Below are positions 1-8,820 of a stretch of DNA of 64,000 bases, in pieces (position 1 is the stretch's first letter; each line of letters begins with the position of its first letter). The stretch comes from Burkholderiales bacterium (GTDB taxonomy: Bacteria; Pseudomonadota; Gammaproteobacteria; Burkholderiales; SG8-39): contig JADLAV010000020.1 in NCBI GenBank assembly GCA_020848075.1, forward strand, positions 124,001 to 188,000, written 5' to 3'. The position numbers were made by a program, and so were the translations under genes. The notes beneath the pieces were generated by a model, which saw nothing but the letters and a program-made list of their open reading frames with translations, made no database searches and had not been told where the DNA came from.

Positions 1-149
1 CACTCCGGGATGCACACCGCGCAGTCGATGCACTCGTCGGGGTCGATCACGAGCATGTTCGGCCCCTCCTTGAAGCAGTCCACCGGGCAGACATCGACGC
101 AGTCGGTGTATTTGCACTTGATGCAGGATTCGGTAACGACGTGGGTCAT
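1..149 (-). CDS. fdxA: 7Fe ferredoxin FdxA, partial (3' end beyond window)
   Basis: Small electron carrier binding a [3Fe-4S] and a [4Fe-4S] cluster. Only the first 49 codons are inside the window. It reads [17 protein letters not shown], then a VCPVDCF block and a second cluster motif, with cysteines at residues 9, 12, 17, 21, 25, 40, 43 and 46. The C9-x7-C17-x3-C21-P spacing and the early start MTHVVTE are typical of the FdxA family of Proteobacteria. It reads off the left edge, so the C-terminal half cannot be judged. A promoter-like pair sits about 70 bases upstream on the same strand. Redox partner unknown. The family call is secure. Confidence 0.93.
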   Translation of the reverse strand, partial: MTHVVTESCIKCKYTDCVDVCPVDCFKEGPNMLVIDPDECIDCAVCIPE

Positions 150-219
150 GGCTGATCAATCTCGCGCGCGATTCGCCCGGCGCGGCGGGCCCATCCCGCG
201 GCGCTTCCCAGGCAGGGGC

Positions 220-247
220 ATTGTATGCCAGTTTGTTTGGGGTGCAA
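220..247 (-). promoter_or_regulatory. Putative sigma-70 promoter for fdxA
   Basis: Minus-strand TTGCAC (-35, 247-242), a 16-base spacer and TACAAT (-10, 225-220), giving a leader of roughly 60 bases before the fdxA start at 149. The assignment rests on consensus match only. Confidence 0.45.
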
Positions 248-323
248 ACATTCCGCTGAGCGGGCCGGTGCGTTTCGAGCGCCGGCTTGTCCTTGATCCG
301 AGCCCGGAAATCGCGGCCGCGGC

Positions 324-1073
324 TCAGTCGACCTTGCTCTCGTCGCGGTACATGACCTGGCTGCGCTTCTCCTGGATCCACGCGTCGATCTGGGTCAAGG
401 TCCTGTACTGCCTGGGATCGAAGCGATCCCAGCTCACGATCTCGTCGAAGTCCTTCTTCCAGCGCTTGTACGGGGGCTTGGCAGGCGGACCGAAGCAGAA
501 GATGTCGATGACCGCGATCTCGTCGGGGATTCCAAGCAAGGGCTTCAGGGCCTTTTGCGCGTTCTCCTGCCCGATGGCGGTCACCCACCAGACGTTGTAG
601 CCGAGCGCGGCCGCGGCGAGGTGCGCCGACATCGTGGAGGCGGCGACCGACTGCAGCAGGATCCGCTCCGCGTTCTCGTGATACTGGCGGTCGAGCTCCG
701 AGTCGTCGAGCAGCACGGGGAAGGCACGCGTCCAGCGGAAGTCCGACGCCACCACGATCATCCCCGGGGCCGTTTCGAGGCCGCGGTAGTTGGGCGTCGG
801 GAATTTCATCCTGAGCTTGGCGCGATGCCGCTGCTCGTCCACGAAATAGTCGGCGATCGCTTTCTTCGTGTCCGGCTTGGTGACGATGATGTAGTGCCAA
901 GGCTGTGCGTTCGCGCCGGAGGGCGCGTGCCGCGCGGCCTCCAGGATGAGCTCATAGTGCTCGCGCGGCACCGTGTAGCTCGGGTCGAACTGCCGTGTCG
1001 TCATGCGGCTGCGCATGACGTCCATCAGCGCGTCGTAGCGGGCGCGCTGGTCGTATGCGGATTGCAGGGTCAT
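324..1073 (-). CDS. Nitroreductase family FMN-dependent oxidoreductase
   Basis: 249 residues, a typical length for a single-domain nitroreductase-fold flavoprotein. The N-terminal block RSRMTTRQF (21-29) and the following [12 protein letters not shown] (50-61) are the usual FMN-phosphate binding and substrate-side motifs. A C-terminal GLGIP-type block ([17 protein letters not shown]) closes the fold. Members use NAD(P)H and FMN to reduce nitro groups, quinones or similar compounds, and the natural substrate here cannot be told. It lies alone on the minus strand, 174 bp from fdxA, so the two could be co-transcribed, although the fdxA promoter-like site in between suggests separate control. The family call is strong; the specific role is unknown. 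Confidence 0.85.
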   Translation of the reverse strand: MTLQSAYDQRARYDALMDVMRSRMTTRQFDPSYTVPREHYELILEAARHAPSGANAQPWHYIIVTKPDTKKAIADYFVDEQRHRAKLRMKFPTPNYRGLETAPGMIVVASDFRWTRAFPVLLDDSELDRQYHENAERILLQSVAASTMSAHLAAAALGYNVWWVTAIGQENAQKALKPLLGIPDEIAVIDIFCFGPPAKPPYKRWKKDFDEIVSWDRFDPRQYRTLTQIDAWIQEKRSQVMYRDESKVD

Positions 1074-1092
1074 GTCGGGCTCCTCGTCGGCG

Positions 1093-1164
1093 CGACGTTA
1101 CGCCACGGCGCGACGTTACGCCACGGCGCGGCCTCGCGCCAAGGCGCGATCTTGCGCCAAGGCG
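1093..1164 (+). repeat. Four tandem 18-bp repeats
   Basis: Units 1093-1110 and 1111-1128 are identical (cgacgttacgccacggcg). Units 1129-1146 and 1147-1164 are diverged copies ending in gcgccaaggcg. The array lies just upstream of the nitroreductase start. The rest of the 366-bp gap 1074-1439 holds no convincing gene. Confidence 0.8.
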
Positions 1165-1439
1165 CTGTCGCCCGCAACTGCCGCGGGCTTTGCCGGCGTT
1201 CACGCCGGCGCGACGATGGCACGCGCCGGACGAAAGCACTGATGCGCGGTCATTTCGTCGTGATTGCGATGCCGGTGCCTCGCACGCCGAGACCGGACGA
1301 GATTGTGTATATTTTGGCGACGAGCATCGGTCCGCGGGGCGGCCAGAGCGCGAACTCGACCGCTGCCGCAGCGGCGCCGCATCGGGCATCCTATGCGCCT
1401 TTACTTCAAACGACGTTGGTCCACACAGACGGAGCCATC

Positions 1440-2207
1440 ATGCAGATCAAGGGCAATACGTTCATCGTCACCGGCGGCGCGTCGGGACTCGGGGAAGGCA
1501 CGGTACGCATGCTCGCGGAGAACGGCGCGAACGTCGTGATCGCCGACCTGCAGGCGGACAGGGGCGAGCCGTTGGCAAGCGCGCTCGGAAAGTGCGCGCG
1601 ATTCGTGAAGTGCGACGTGACGAGCGAGGCGGATGGAAGCGCGGCGGTGAACGCCGCGCTGGCGGGCTTTGGCGGCTTGCACGGGCTCGTGAACTGCGCG
1701 GGCATCGCGATCGGCGAGAAGACGGTCGGCAAGGAAGGGCCGCACTCGCTCGCGTCGTTCACCAAGACCATCTCGATCAACCTGATCGGGACGTTCAACA
1801 TGATCCGCCTCGCGGCGAGTGCGATGGTGAAGCAGCCGCCGCAGGCGAGCGGCGAGCGCGGCGTGATCGTGAACACCGCCTCGGTCGCGGCGTTCGACGG
1901 CCAGATCGGGCAGGCGGCCTATGCGGCCTCGAAGGGCGGCATCGTCGGCATGACGCTCCCCATCGCGCGCGACCTCTCGCGCGACGGCGTTCGCGTGCTG
2001 ACGATCGCGCCCGGAATCTTCGAGACGCCGATGCTGCACGGGCTGCCCAAGGAGATTCAGGAATCCCTCGGCAAGCAGGTGCCGTTCCCGTCGCGCCTCG
2101 GGCGCGCGTCGGAGTACGCAGCCCTGGTCAAGTCCATGATCGAGATCGAGATGCTGAACGGCGAGACGGTGCGCCTCGACGGCGCCATCCGCATGGCACC
2201 GAAGTGA
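1440..2207 (+). CDS. Short-chain dehydrogenase, 3-hydroxyacyl-CoA dehydrogenase type II-like
   Basis: 255-residue classical SDR. The cofactor motif TGGASGLG (12-19) is followed by NVVIADLQ, where the Asp at the end of beta-2 suggests NAD rather than NADP. Then come NCAGIA, the catalytic Ser in NTASVAAF and the YAASKGG Tyr-Lys pair. The C-terminal [10 protein letters not shown] and [13 protein letters not shown] segments resemble the HSD17B10/3-hydroxyacyl-CoA dehydrogenase type II group, which oxidises hydroxyacyl-CoA or related alcohols. The ATG at 1440 is preceded by GGAG at good spacing. It stands alone with no clear operon partner. The fold is certain; substrate assignment is by family resemblance only. 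Confidence 0.85.
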   Translation: MQIKGNTFIVTGGASGLGEGTVRMLAENGANVVIADLQADRGEPLASALGKCARFVKCDVTSEADGSAAVNAALAGFGGLHGLVNCAGIAIGEKTVGKEGPHSLASFTKTISINLIGTFNMIRLAASAMVKQPPQASGERGVIVNTASVAAFDGQIGQAAYAASKGGIVGMTLPIARDLSRDGVRVLTIAPGIFETPMLHGLPKEIQESLGKQVPFPSRLGRASEYAALVKSMIEIEMLNGETVRLDGAIRMAPK

Positions 2208-2240
2208 CCGCGCGCGCGACCACCGGTCGCGCAACGCGCG

Positions 2241-2347
2241 GTCATCCCCGCGCAGGCGGGGATCCAGCAAGTCGTTGAATGAGCTCGAGCCGGATTCCCG
2301 CTCCCGATGAGAGCACTCGGGGGTGACGACCTTGCGGGGGAATGACG
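2241..2347. repeat. REP-like palindromic repeat cluster
   Basis: 2241-2267 carries gtcatccccgcg, a short loop and cggggatccag. A diverged relative with ggattcccgc...gcgggggaatgac arms spans about 2292-2345. The same element occurs at 18232-18310. It lies between convergent genes (SDR plus, carbonic anhydrase minus), where such palindromes often act as bidirectional transcript ends. Confidence 0.65.
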
Positions 2348-2354
2348 AGGCTCT

Positions 2355-2930
2355 TCAGAGCTCCCCTACCGAGCGGTTCGCTTCGGGGGCGCGGCCCTCC
2401 GGCAGCGCCTGCAATGCGAGCTCGCGCCGATAGCGCCTCGCCTTCGCGACGTAGCTGTCGGCAGCGTGACGCAACAGCGCGATCTCCGCGGGCTTGAGGT
2501 CGCGGACGACCTTGCCCGGCTGTCCGAGCACCAGCACGCCGTCCGGAATCGTCTTGCCTTCGGGAATCAGCGTGTTTGCGCCGATCAGCGTGTCTTTGCC
2601 GATGACCGCGTGATTCATCACGACCGCGCCGATGCCGATCAGGCAGCCGTCGCCGATCGTGCACCCGTGCAGCATGACCATGTGGCCTACGGAGACATTC
2701 GCCCCGACCGTCAGCGGGATCTCGGGATCCGAATGCAGGACGCAGGTGTCCTGGACGTTGGTGCGATCGCCGATGGTGATTATCTCGTTGTCGCCGCGCA
2801 CGACCGTCTTGAACCAGATGCTCGCCTCGTTGCCGATGATCACCGATCCGATGACCGTGGCGTCGGGCGCGACGTACCACTCCGGACCCCGGAACTGAAC
2901 CCTGTGATCGCCGAGCGAGTAGACCGGCAT
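2355..2930 (-). CDS. Gamma-carbonic anhydrase family protein (YrdA-like)
   Basis: 191 residues forming a left-handed beta-helix of hexapeptide repeats (V/I-G-x-x-x-x turns from about residue 24 to 145), followed by an alpha-helical C-terminus. The three histidines that bind the active-site metal in gamma-carbonic anhydrases are present at 66 (VLHSD), 83 (GHMVM) and 88 (LHGC), together with RGDN at 45-48 and NVQD. Many YrdA/CaiE-like members lack proven carbonic anhydrase activity, so catalysis is not certain. Start ATG at 2930; the gene is divergent from the hydrolase at 3009 and separated by 78 bp that presumably holds both promoters. Confidence 0.9.
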   Translation of the reverse strand: MPVYSLGDHRVQFRGPEWYVAPDATVIGSVIIGNEASIWFKTVVRGDNEIITIGDRTNVQDTCVLHSDPEIPLTVGANVSVGHMVMLHGCTIGDGCLIGIGAVVMNHAVIGKDTLIGANTLIPEGKTIPDGVLVLGQPGKVVRDLKPAEIALLRHAADSYVAKARRYRRELALQALPEGRAPEANRSVGEL

Positions 2931-3008
2931 GGCTCCTCCTGCGGAGACGCGCTCGGCGGGATGTTATCAGACGCGACGCCGGCGCCTCTTTGCTACCATC
3001 GTCGCGCC

Positions 3009-3890
3009 ATGATCGCGAAGCAACCGAGCGAGTCGGTCTTCGTCTCCATCCGCGGCCTGCGCTACCACTGCCGCTGCTGGGGGGTGGCCGGCAGCCCGCT
3101 GCTATTCATGCTGCACGGCTGGATGGACGTGTCGGCGTCGTTCCAGTTCCTGGTCGATGCGCTCACGGGCAACTGGCGCGTGATCGCGCCGGACTGGCGC
3201 GGCTACGGCCTCACCGACCGCGGGCGCTCCGATTGCTACTGGTTCCCCGACTATCTCGCCGACCTCGATGCGCTGCTCGCGCACTTCGAGCCCGAGCGGG
3301 CTGCGACCCTCGTCGGGCACAGCATGGGCGGCAACGTAGCGAGCCTGTACGCCGGCGCGCGGCCGGAGCGCGTCGGCACGCTGGTGAACCTCGAGGGCTT
3401 CGGGCTCGCGGAGAGCGATCCCGGCCACGCCCCCGAGCGCTTCGCGGGGTGGCTGCGGGAGCTCGCGAGACCGCGCGGCTTCCGCGGCTATGCGAGCTTC
3501 GCCGACCTCGCCGAACGGATGCAGGCTGCGAACCCGCGGCTCACCGCCGAGCGGGCCGCGTTCCTGGCGCGCCACTGGGGCGAGATCGACGAGGACGGGA
3601 AGGGGGTGCGCCTGCGCGCCGACCCGGCGCACAAGATCGTCAATCCCGTGCTCTATCGCCTGGCCGAGACCGAGGCGTGCTGGCGCAACATCCGCGCGCG
3701 CGTGCTGTGGGTGCAAGGCGCGCAATCGGATACCCCGCACCGGCTCGGTCTGTCCGAAGCCGATCTCGCCGCGCGTCGTGCGTGCTTTCGGAGCCTCGTG
3801 CTCCGCACGCTTCCGGACGCGGGGCACATGGTGCATCACGATCAGCCAGCGGCCCTCGCGCGCGCGATCGAGGCGTTCCTGCTGAGCTGA
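3009..3890 (+). CDS. Alpha/beta-fold hydrolase
   Basis: 293 residues. LFMLHGWMD (32-40) supplies the oxyanion-hole HG. The nucleophile elbow is GHSMGG with Ser105, and the catalytic His lies in DAGHMVHHDQP near residue 272. The sequence PDWRGYGLTDRG is typical of esterase/haloalkane-dehalogenase-like members. No lid or leader is evident, so the enzyme is probably cytosolic. Substrate unknown. ATG at 3009 was chosen because the fold begins with FVSIRGLRYHCRCWG about ten residues later. The PHP phosphatase gene starts 91 bp downstream on the same strand. Confidence 0.85.
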   Translation: MIAKQPSESVFVSIRGLRYHCRCWGVAGSPLLFMLHGWMDVSASFQFLVDALTGNWRVIAPDWRGYGLTDRGRSDCYWFPDYLADLDALLAHFEPERAATLVGHSMGGNVASLYAGARPERVGTLVNLEGFGLAESDPGHAPERFAGWLRELARPRGFRGYASFADLAERMQAANPRLTAERAAFLARHWGEIDEDGKGVRLRADPAHKIVNPVLYRLAETEACWRNIRARVLWVQGAQSDTPHRLGLSEADLAARRACFRSLVLRTLPDAGHMVHHDQPAALARAIEAFLLS

Positions 3891-3981
3891 GTGGGCGGCC
3901 TGGCGGGTGTAGCGTGCTACCATCCTCGTGCGAAGCGAGAGCGCGGAGGAAGAGGAGCGCGTTCCGTCGAACGCCGTTTCC

Positions 3982-4812
3982 ATGGAGAATATCGATCTGC
4001 ACTGCCACTCGAGCGCGTCGGACGGCGTGCTCGCGCCCGCCGAGCTGGTGCGGCGGGCAGCCGCGCGGGGCGTAACGACACTCGCGCTGACCGACCACGA
4101 CGAGATCGCCGCGCTCGCGGAGGCGCGCACGGTGGCGCGCGAGCTCGGGATGCGGCTCGTCGACGGTGTCGAGATCTCGGTGACGTGGCGGGCAACCACC
4201 GTGCACGTCGTCGGACTGGGCATCGATCCGGCGAGCGACCCGCTGCAACGGGGATTGGCGGCGGTGCGCGGCAGCCGTGCGGCGCGTGCCGAACGGATTG
4301 CCGAGCAGCTGGAGGCGGCAGGCATTCCGGACAGCCTGGCCGGCGCTCATGCGCACGCCAAGAACCCGAAGCTCATCGGCCGCACGCACTTCGCGCGCTT
4401 CCTGGCGGAGCGCGGCTACGCGCGCGACGTGAAATCGGTCTTTCAGCGCTACCTGGTGTCCGGCAAACCCGGCTTCGTCCCGCACCAATGGGCCACGCTG
4501 GAGGACGCGGTCGGCTGGATTCGCGCGGCGGGCGGGCGAGCGGTCGTCGCTCACCCGGGACGCTACAAGCTCGGCCGCGCCGAGATGCGGGGGCTGCTCG
4601 CCGAGTTCCAGGCTGCCGGCGGCGCGGCGATCGAGGTCGTCACCGGGAGCCACCGTCGCGACCAGTTCGCAGAGTACGCGGCGCTCGCCCGCGGGTTCGG
4701 TCTGCTGGCATCGCGCGGTTCGGATTTCCACGGCCCGAGCGACGGCGGCGCCGAGCTCGGCGGAATTCCGCCGCTGCCGGAAGGGCTGGTTCCGGTGTGG
4801 CACGACTGGTGA
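3982..4812 (+). CDS. PHP-domain phosphoesterase (RNase AM / TrpH / YciV-like)
   Basis: 276 residues of PHP metal-dependent phosphoesterase. It carries DLHCHSSASDG (5-15), LTDHDE (36-41), GVEIS, a central insert, VVAHPGRYK (about 192-199) and GSDFHGP near the C-terminus, which together give the nine metal ligands of the family. YciV/TrpH homologues are 3',5'-nucleoside bisphosphate phosphatases and 5'-3' exonucleases active on RNA ends. ATG 3982 is preferred over an upstream GTG at 3928, because the family starts directly with the first metal motif. The gene is one base from yciO (stop 4812, next start 4814), a common pairing in Proteobacteria next to trpS. Confidence 0.9.
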   Translation: MENIDLHCHSSASDGVLAPAELVRRAAARGVTTLALTDHDEIAALAEARTVARELGMRLVDGVEISVTWRATTVHVVGLGIDPASDPLQRGLAAVRGSRAARAERIAEQLEAAGIPDSLAGAHAHAKNPKLIGRTHFARFLAERGYARDVKSVFQRYLVSGKPGFVPHQWATLEDAVGWIRAAGGRAVVAHPGRYKLGRAEMRGLLAEFQAAGGAAIEVVTGSHRRDQFAEYAALARGFGLLASRGSDFHGPSDGGAELGGIPPLPEGLVPVWHDW

Positions 4813-4813
4813 A

Positions 4814-5437
4814 GTGGCCCAGTACTTCTCGGTTCATCCGACCGCGCCACAGCCGCGCCTGATCGCCCGCGCGGCGGAGATCGTGCGCGGCGGCGGAGTC
4901 ATCGTGTATCCCACCGACTCCTGCTACGCCCTCGGCTGCCGGATCGGCGACAAGGACGCGATGGTGCGGCTGCGGCGGATCCGCGGCGTGGACGAGCGGC
5001 ATCACCTGACGCTCATGTGCCGCGACCTGACGGAGGTCGGCGCCTACGCGAACGTCGACAACGTGCGGTTCCGGATGCTGAAGATGCTCACGCCGGGGGC
5101 CTACACGTTCATCCTCCAGGCCTCGCGCGAGGTTCCGCGCCGGCTGATGCACCCGAAGCGCCGGACGATCGGGATTCGGGTCCCGGACCACGCCGTGGCG
5201 CAGGCGCTGCTGGTCGAAATCGACGAACCGTTGCTCTCCAGCACGCTCATCCTGCCCGGCGACGACGAGCCGCTGAACGATGCGCACGAGATTCGCGCCA
5301 GGCTCGAGCGGCGGATCGACCTGGTGGTCGACGCGGGCGCGTGCGGGATCGAACCGACCACCGTGGTCGACCTCACCGGCGCGGCGCCGGTGATTTTGCG
5401 CAAGGGTCGAGGCGCGGTCGATCGGGTGGCGCCCTGA
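4814..5437 (+). CDS. yciO: L-threonylcarbamoyladenylate synthase-like protein YciO
   Basis: 207-residue YrdC/Sua5-fold protein with GGVIVYPTDSCYALGC near residues 27-42, KDAMVRLRRIRGVDE and PKRRTIGIRVPDH. YciO paralogues share the TsaC fold that makes threonylcarbamoyl-AMP for the t6A37 tRNA modification, but they are a separate subfamily whose cellular role is less certain. GTG start at 4814, one base after the PHP gene's stop, so translational coupling is likely. The family is clear; equivalence to TsaC is not claimed. Confidence 0.88.
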   Translation: MAQYFSVHPTAPQPRLIARAAEIVRGGGVIVYPTDSCYALGCRIGDKDAMVRLRRIRGVDERHHLTLMCRDLTEVGAYANVDNVRFRMLKMLTPGAYTFILQASREVPRRLMHPKRRTIGIRVPDHAVAQALLVEIDEPLLSSTLILPGDDEPLNDAHEIRARLERRIDLVVDAGACGIEPTTVVDLTGAAPVILRKGRGAVDRVAP

Positions 5438-5492
5438 TCGGCGGCAGGTCCGCCTCTGCTAGAATAGCCGCTCACTCCACGTCGCCCACTCG

Positions 5493-6155
5493 ATGGAATT
5501 CAATCTCGTCCAGACGATCGCCATCTATGCGCTTCCGGTCATCTTCGCGATCACGCTTCACGAGGCCGCGCATGGCTACGTCGCCCGGCACTTCGGCGAC
5601 CTGACGGCATACCGCCTGGGCCGCATCAGCCTCAATCCGCTGCGCCACATCGATCTCGTCGGCACGATCGTCGTCCCGCTCGTCATCCTGGTGATGAGCA
5701 AGCTGTTCGGGGGCGGCGGCATTCTGTTCGGTTGGGCCAAACCGGTTCCGGTCAACTTCCACGCGCTCCGGCATCCCAAACGGGACATGCTGTGGGTTGC
5801 CGCGGCCGGCCCCGGCTCGAATCTGGTGATGGCCTGCCTCTGGGCGCTCGCCCTTAAGGGCGCGGTCTCCATGCCGGGACATTACTTCGCGGAACCGCTC
5901 GCCTTCATGGCCCAGGCCGGGATTCTCATCAACATCGTGCTCATGTTGCTGAACCTCCTGCCGATCCTGCCGCTGGATGGCGGGCGCATGCTGACGAGCC
6001 TGCTGCCCGAGCCGGCCGCGGTCTCCTACGCGCGGCTCGAGCCGCTCGGTTTCCCGATCCTGCTCGTGCTGCTGTTCACGAACGTGCTCGGCGTGATCCT
6101 GAATCCGCTGATCGCGACCTCGCTGCATGTCATCGGGACGCTGTTCCGGATCTAG
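5493..6155 (+). CDS. Site-2 protease family zinc metalloprotease (M50)
   Basis: 220-residue polytopic membrane protein. The zinc motif HEAAH lies at 23-27 in the first transmembrane helix, and the third ligand is in LPILPLDGGR (Asp162), as in SpoIVFB/S2P-type intramembrane proteases. There are about five to six hydrophobic segments and no PDZ or CBS domain, so this is the short minimal-core form. Substrate unknown. It lies 17 bp before trpS, a position this family commonly occupies in Betaproteobacteria (known context, not proof of function). Confidence 0.88.
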   Translation: MEFNLVQTIAIYALPVIFAITLHEAAHGYVARHFGDLTAYRLGRISLNPLRHIDLVGTIVVPLVILVMSKLFGGGGILFGWAKPVPVNFHALRHPKRDMLWVAAAGPGSNLVMACLWALALKGAVSMPGHYFAEPLAFMAQAGILINIVLMLLNLLPILPLDGGRMLTSLLPEPAAVSYARLEPLGFPILLVLLFTNVLGVILNPLIATSLHVIGTLFRI

Positions 6156-6171
6156 CGGCGGAGCGAGACGA

Positions 6172-7374
6172 ATGTATCCCGAGCGCGTCGTTTCCGGCAT
6201 GCGTCCCACCGGTGCACTGCACCTTGGCCATTACCATGGCGCCCTCAAGAACTGGGTCAGGCTCCAGAGCGAGTACCCTTGCTACTACTTCGTCGCGGAC
6301 TGGCACGCCCTCACCACGCACTACGAGGAGCCGGAGGTGGTGGAGCAGAACGCCTGGGAGATGGTGATCGACTGGCTGGCCGCCGGCGTCGACCCGGCGC
6401 AGGCGACGCTTTTCATCCAGTCGCGCGTGCCCGAGCACGCCGAGCTGCACACGCTGCTCTCGATGATCACGCCGCTCGGCTGGCTCGAGCGCGTCCCGAC
6501 GTACAAGGATCAGCAGGAGCGGCTCGCCGACCGCGACCTCGCGACCTACGGCTTTCTCGGCTATCCGCTGCTGCAGAGCGCGGACGTGCTCATCTACCGG
6601 GCCAGGTTCGTCCCGGTCGGCGAGGATCAGGTTCCGCACGTCGAGTTCATGCGCGAGATCGCCCGTCGCTTCAACCACGTCTTCGGGCGCGAGCCGGGCT
6701 TCGAGGAGAAGGCCAAGGCCGCCGTGAAGAAGCTGGGCAGCCGCAAGGCGAAGCTCTACGGCGAGCTCCGCACGCGCTACCAGGAGCGCGGCGACGCAGG
6801 CGCGCTCGAGTCGGCCCGGGCGCTGCTCGACGAGGCGCAGAATCTGTCGCAAGGCGACCGGGAGCGCCTGTTCGGCTACCTCGAGGGCGGCGGGCGCGTG
6901 ATCCTGGTCGAGCCGGACGTCCTGCTCACCGAGGCGTCGCGCCTGCCCGGTCTCGACGGGCAGAAGATGTCGAAGTCCTACGGCAACACCATCGGTCTGC
7001 GCGAGGATGCCGAAACGGTGATCCGGAAGATCCGTACCATGCCCACCGACCCGGCGCGCGTGAAGCGCACCGACCCGGGCGATCCGGAGAAATGCCCGGT
7101 CTGGCAGTTCCATCTTGCGTACTCGGACCAGAAGACCAAGGAGTGGGTGCTGCAGGGCTGCCGGAGCGCGGGCATCGGCTGCCTGGAATGCAAGCAGCCG
7201 GTGATCGACGCGGTGCTGGCGGAGCAGGCGCCGATGCGCGAGCGGGCCCAGCGCTACCTGGACGATCGGACGCTGGTGAAGAACATCGTTGCCGACGGGT
7301 GCGACAAGGCGCGCGAGCTCGCGCGCGAGACCATGCGCGAGGTCCGCGAGGTCATGGGGCTCGCGTACACATGA
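6172..7374 (+). CDS. trpS: Tryptophanyl-tRNA synthetase
   Basis: 400-residue class Ic aminoacyl-tRNA synthetase that charges tRNA-Trp. The HIGH-equivalent HLGH lies at 17-20 in a PTGALHLGHYHG context, and KMSKS is at 265-269. It is longer than the roughly 335-residue E. coli form because of an inserted helical, charged segment of about 55-65 residues (roughly 176-245, EEKAKAAVKKLGSRKAKLY onward), as in many Betaproteobacteria. ATG 6172 follows a GGAG-type ribosome binding site. The stop overlaps the scpA start (ATGA), so the two are translationally coupled. Confidence 0.96.
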   Translation: MYPERVVSGMRPTGALHLGHYHGALKNWVRLQSEYPCYYFVADWHALTTHYEEPEVVEQNAWEMVIDWLAAGVDPAQATLFIQSRVPEHAELHTLLSMITPLGWLERVPTYKDQQERLADRDLATYGFLGYPLLQSADVLIYRARFVPVGEDQVPHVEFMREIARRFNHVFGREPGFEEKAKAAVKKLGSRKAKLYGELRTRYQERGDAGALESARALLDEAQNLSQGDRERLFGYLEGGGRVILVEPDVLLTEASRLPGLDGQKMSKSYGNTIGLREDAETVIRKIRTMPTDPARVKRTDPGDPEKCPVWQFHLAYSDQKTKEWVLQGCRSAGIGCLECKQPVIDAVLAEQAPMRERAQRYLDDRTLVKNIVADGCDKARELARETMREVREVMGLAYT

Positions 7375-8186
7375 GCGGCGCGGTGGTCGAGCTGCATCCG
7401 GGGAGCGAGCAGCCGATCGCGCGCGTGCGCGGCGAGCCGTGGCTCGATGTCCCGGCGGACCTCTACATCCCGCCGGATGCGCTGGAGGTCATCCTCGAGA
7501 ATTTCGAGGGGCCGATGGACCTGCTCCTCTACCTGATTCGCAAGGCGAACCTGGATGTCCTCGACATTCCGATGGCGCGGGTCACCGCGCAGTACCTCGA
7601 GTACGTCGAGGCGATGCGCCGCACGAACCTGGAGCTCGCGGCCGAGTATCTGCTGATGGCGGCGATGCTGATGGAGATCAAGTCCCGGATGCTGCTGCCG
7701 CGGCCGCGGCACGTGACAGAGGAGGAGGATCCGCGCGCCGAGCTGGTGCGGCGGCTCCTCGAATACGAGCGGATCAAGCTTGCCGCGCAGAAGCTCGACC
7801 GCCTCCCGCAGCGTGGGCGCGACTTCGACGCAATCGAGGTCTGGATCGACCAGACGGTGGCGGAGCGGCTGCCCGAGGTCGACGCGCGCGATCTCGAGAA
7901 TGCATGGCGGCGGCTGCTCGCGCTCGCACGCGTGCGCGAGCACCACAAGGTCACGCGGGACGAGCTCTCGGTGCGCGAGCACATGACCGGCATCCTGCGC
8001 CAGCTCGCCGATGGCGGGTTTCGTGAGTTCGGCGAGCTCTTCGAGCCGTGGCGCGGCGTAGCGGTGCTGGTGGTGAGCTTCCTCGCCGTGCTCGAGCTCG
8101 TGCGCGAGAGCCTGATCGAGGTCACGCAGGCCGAGCCCTACGCCCCAATCTACGTCAAGCTGGTGCGCCATGCTGAGTCCGCATGA
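7371..8186 (+). CDS. scpA: Segregation and condensation protein A
   Basis: 271 residues. Kleisin subunit of the Smc-ScpAB condensin: its N-terminal domain contacts the Smc neck and its C-terminal winged helix contacts the Smc head. The diagnostic [26 protein letters not shown] region is at about 43-68. The middle [21 protein letters not shown] and the C-terminal [20 protein letters not shown] helix follow. It starts inside the trpS stop (ATGA) and overlaps scpB by 17 bp. Smc itself is encoded at 30889 in this window. Confidence 0.95.
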   Translation: MSGAVVELHPGSEQPIARVRGEPWLDVPADLYIPPDALEVILENFEGPMDLLLYLIRKANLDVLDIPMARVTAQYLEYVEAMRRTNLELAAEYLLMAAMLMEIKSRMLLPRPRHVTEEEDPRAELVRRLLEYERIKLAAQKLDRLPQRGRDFDAIEVWIDQTVAERLPEVDARDLENAWRRLLALARVREHHKVTRDELSVREHMTGILRQLADGGFREFGELFEPWRGVAVLVVSFLAVLELVRESLIEVTQAEPYAPIYVKLVRHAESA

Positions 8187-8820
8187 AGTGAAAGTGGTCC
8201 TCGAGACCGCGCTGCTCGCGGCAGAGGAGCCGATGCAGATCGCGCAGCTGCGCAAGCTGTTCGACGAGGAGATCGGCGCGGACACCGTGCGCCGGCTGCT
8301 GGAGGAGCTGCGCGCCGATTGGGCGGGGCGCGGCGTGGATCTCGTCAACCTGGCGAGCGGATGGCGCTTCCAGACGCGGCCCGAGTTCCAGAAGTATCTC
8401 GACCGCGCGAATCCGGAGAAGGCGCCCCGCTACTCGCGCGCGGTGCTCGAGACGCTTGCGATCATCGCGTACCGGCAGCCGGTCACCCGGGGCGACATCG
8501 AGGACATCCGCGGCGTCACGGTGTCGCCGAACATCATCAAGACGCTGGAGGCGCGCGCCTGGATCGACGTGGTCGGCCATCGCGACACGCCGGGACGCCC
8601 GGCACTGTACGCGACCACCAAGACCTTCCTCGACGATCTCGGGCTGCGGTCGCTCCAGGAGCTGCCGCCGCTCGAAGAGATCAGCAGGAGCCTCGAGGGA
8701 ACCCATGTCAGCACCCAAGCCGCGCTTGCCGAGTCGTACACCGCGCCCGCGCGCGAAGCGCCCGGCGCTGGCGAGGCCGTCGGATCGGATACCGAGCTCG
8801 CGGCCGAGCAGCAGACCTAG
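8170..8820 (+). CDS. scpB: Segregation and condensation protein B
   Basis: 216 residues. Tandem winged-helix protein that dimerises and binds the ScpA linker in Smc-ScpAB. Visible motifs are [13 protein letters not shown] (N-terminal wHTH), SGWRFQT, the conserved [23 protein letters not shown] (about 96-118) and [18 protein letters not shown]. The last 40 residues are low-complexity Ala/Glu/Thr and are read in a second frame by rluB, which begins at 8705. ScpA-ScpB-RluB is a standard linkage. Confidence 0.95.
   Translation: MLSPHEVKVVLETALLAAEEPMQIAQLRKLFDEEIGADTVRRLLEELRADWAGRGVDLVNLASGWRFQTRPEFQKYLDRANPEKAPRYSRAVLETLAIIAYRQPVTRGDIEDIRGVTVSPNIIKTLEARAWIDVVGHRDTPGRPALYATTKTFLDDLGLRSLQELPPLEEISRSLEGTHVSTQAALAESYTAPAREAPGAGEAVGSDTELAAEQQT

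Noticed and set aside
10..600. 196-codon plus-strand frame at the left edge
   Set aside because: It runs antisense to fdxA and the nitroreductase, both with clear motifs, and has no recognisable domain.
1093..1164. CRISPR array
   Set aside because: The 18-bp units are directly adjacent with no spacers and there are no cas genes.
5460..5465. TAGAAT as a promoter for the site-2 protease
   Set aside because: No acceptable -35 element at 16-18 bases; not listed as a feature.
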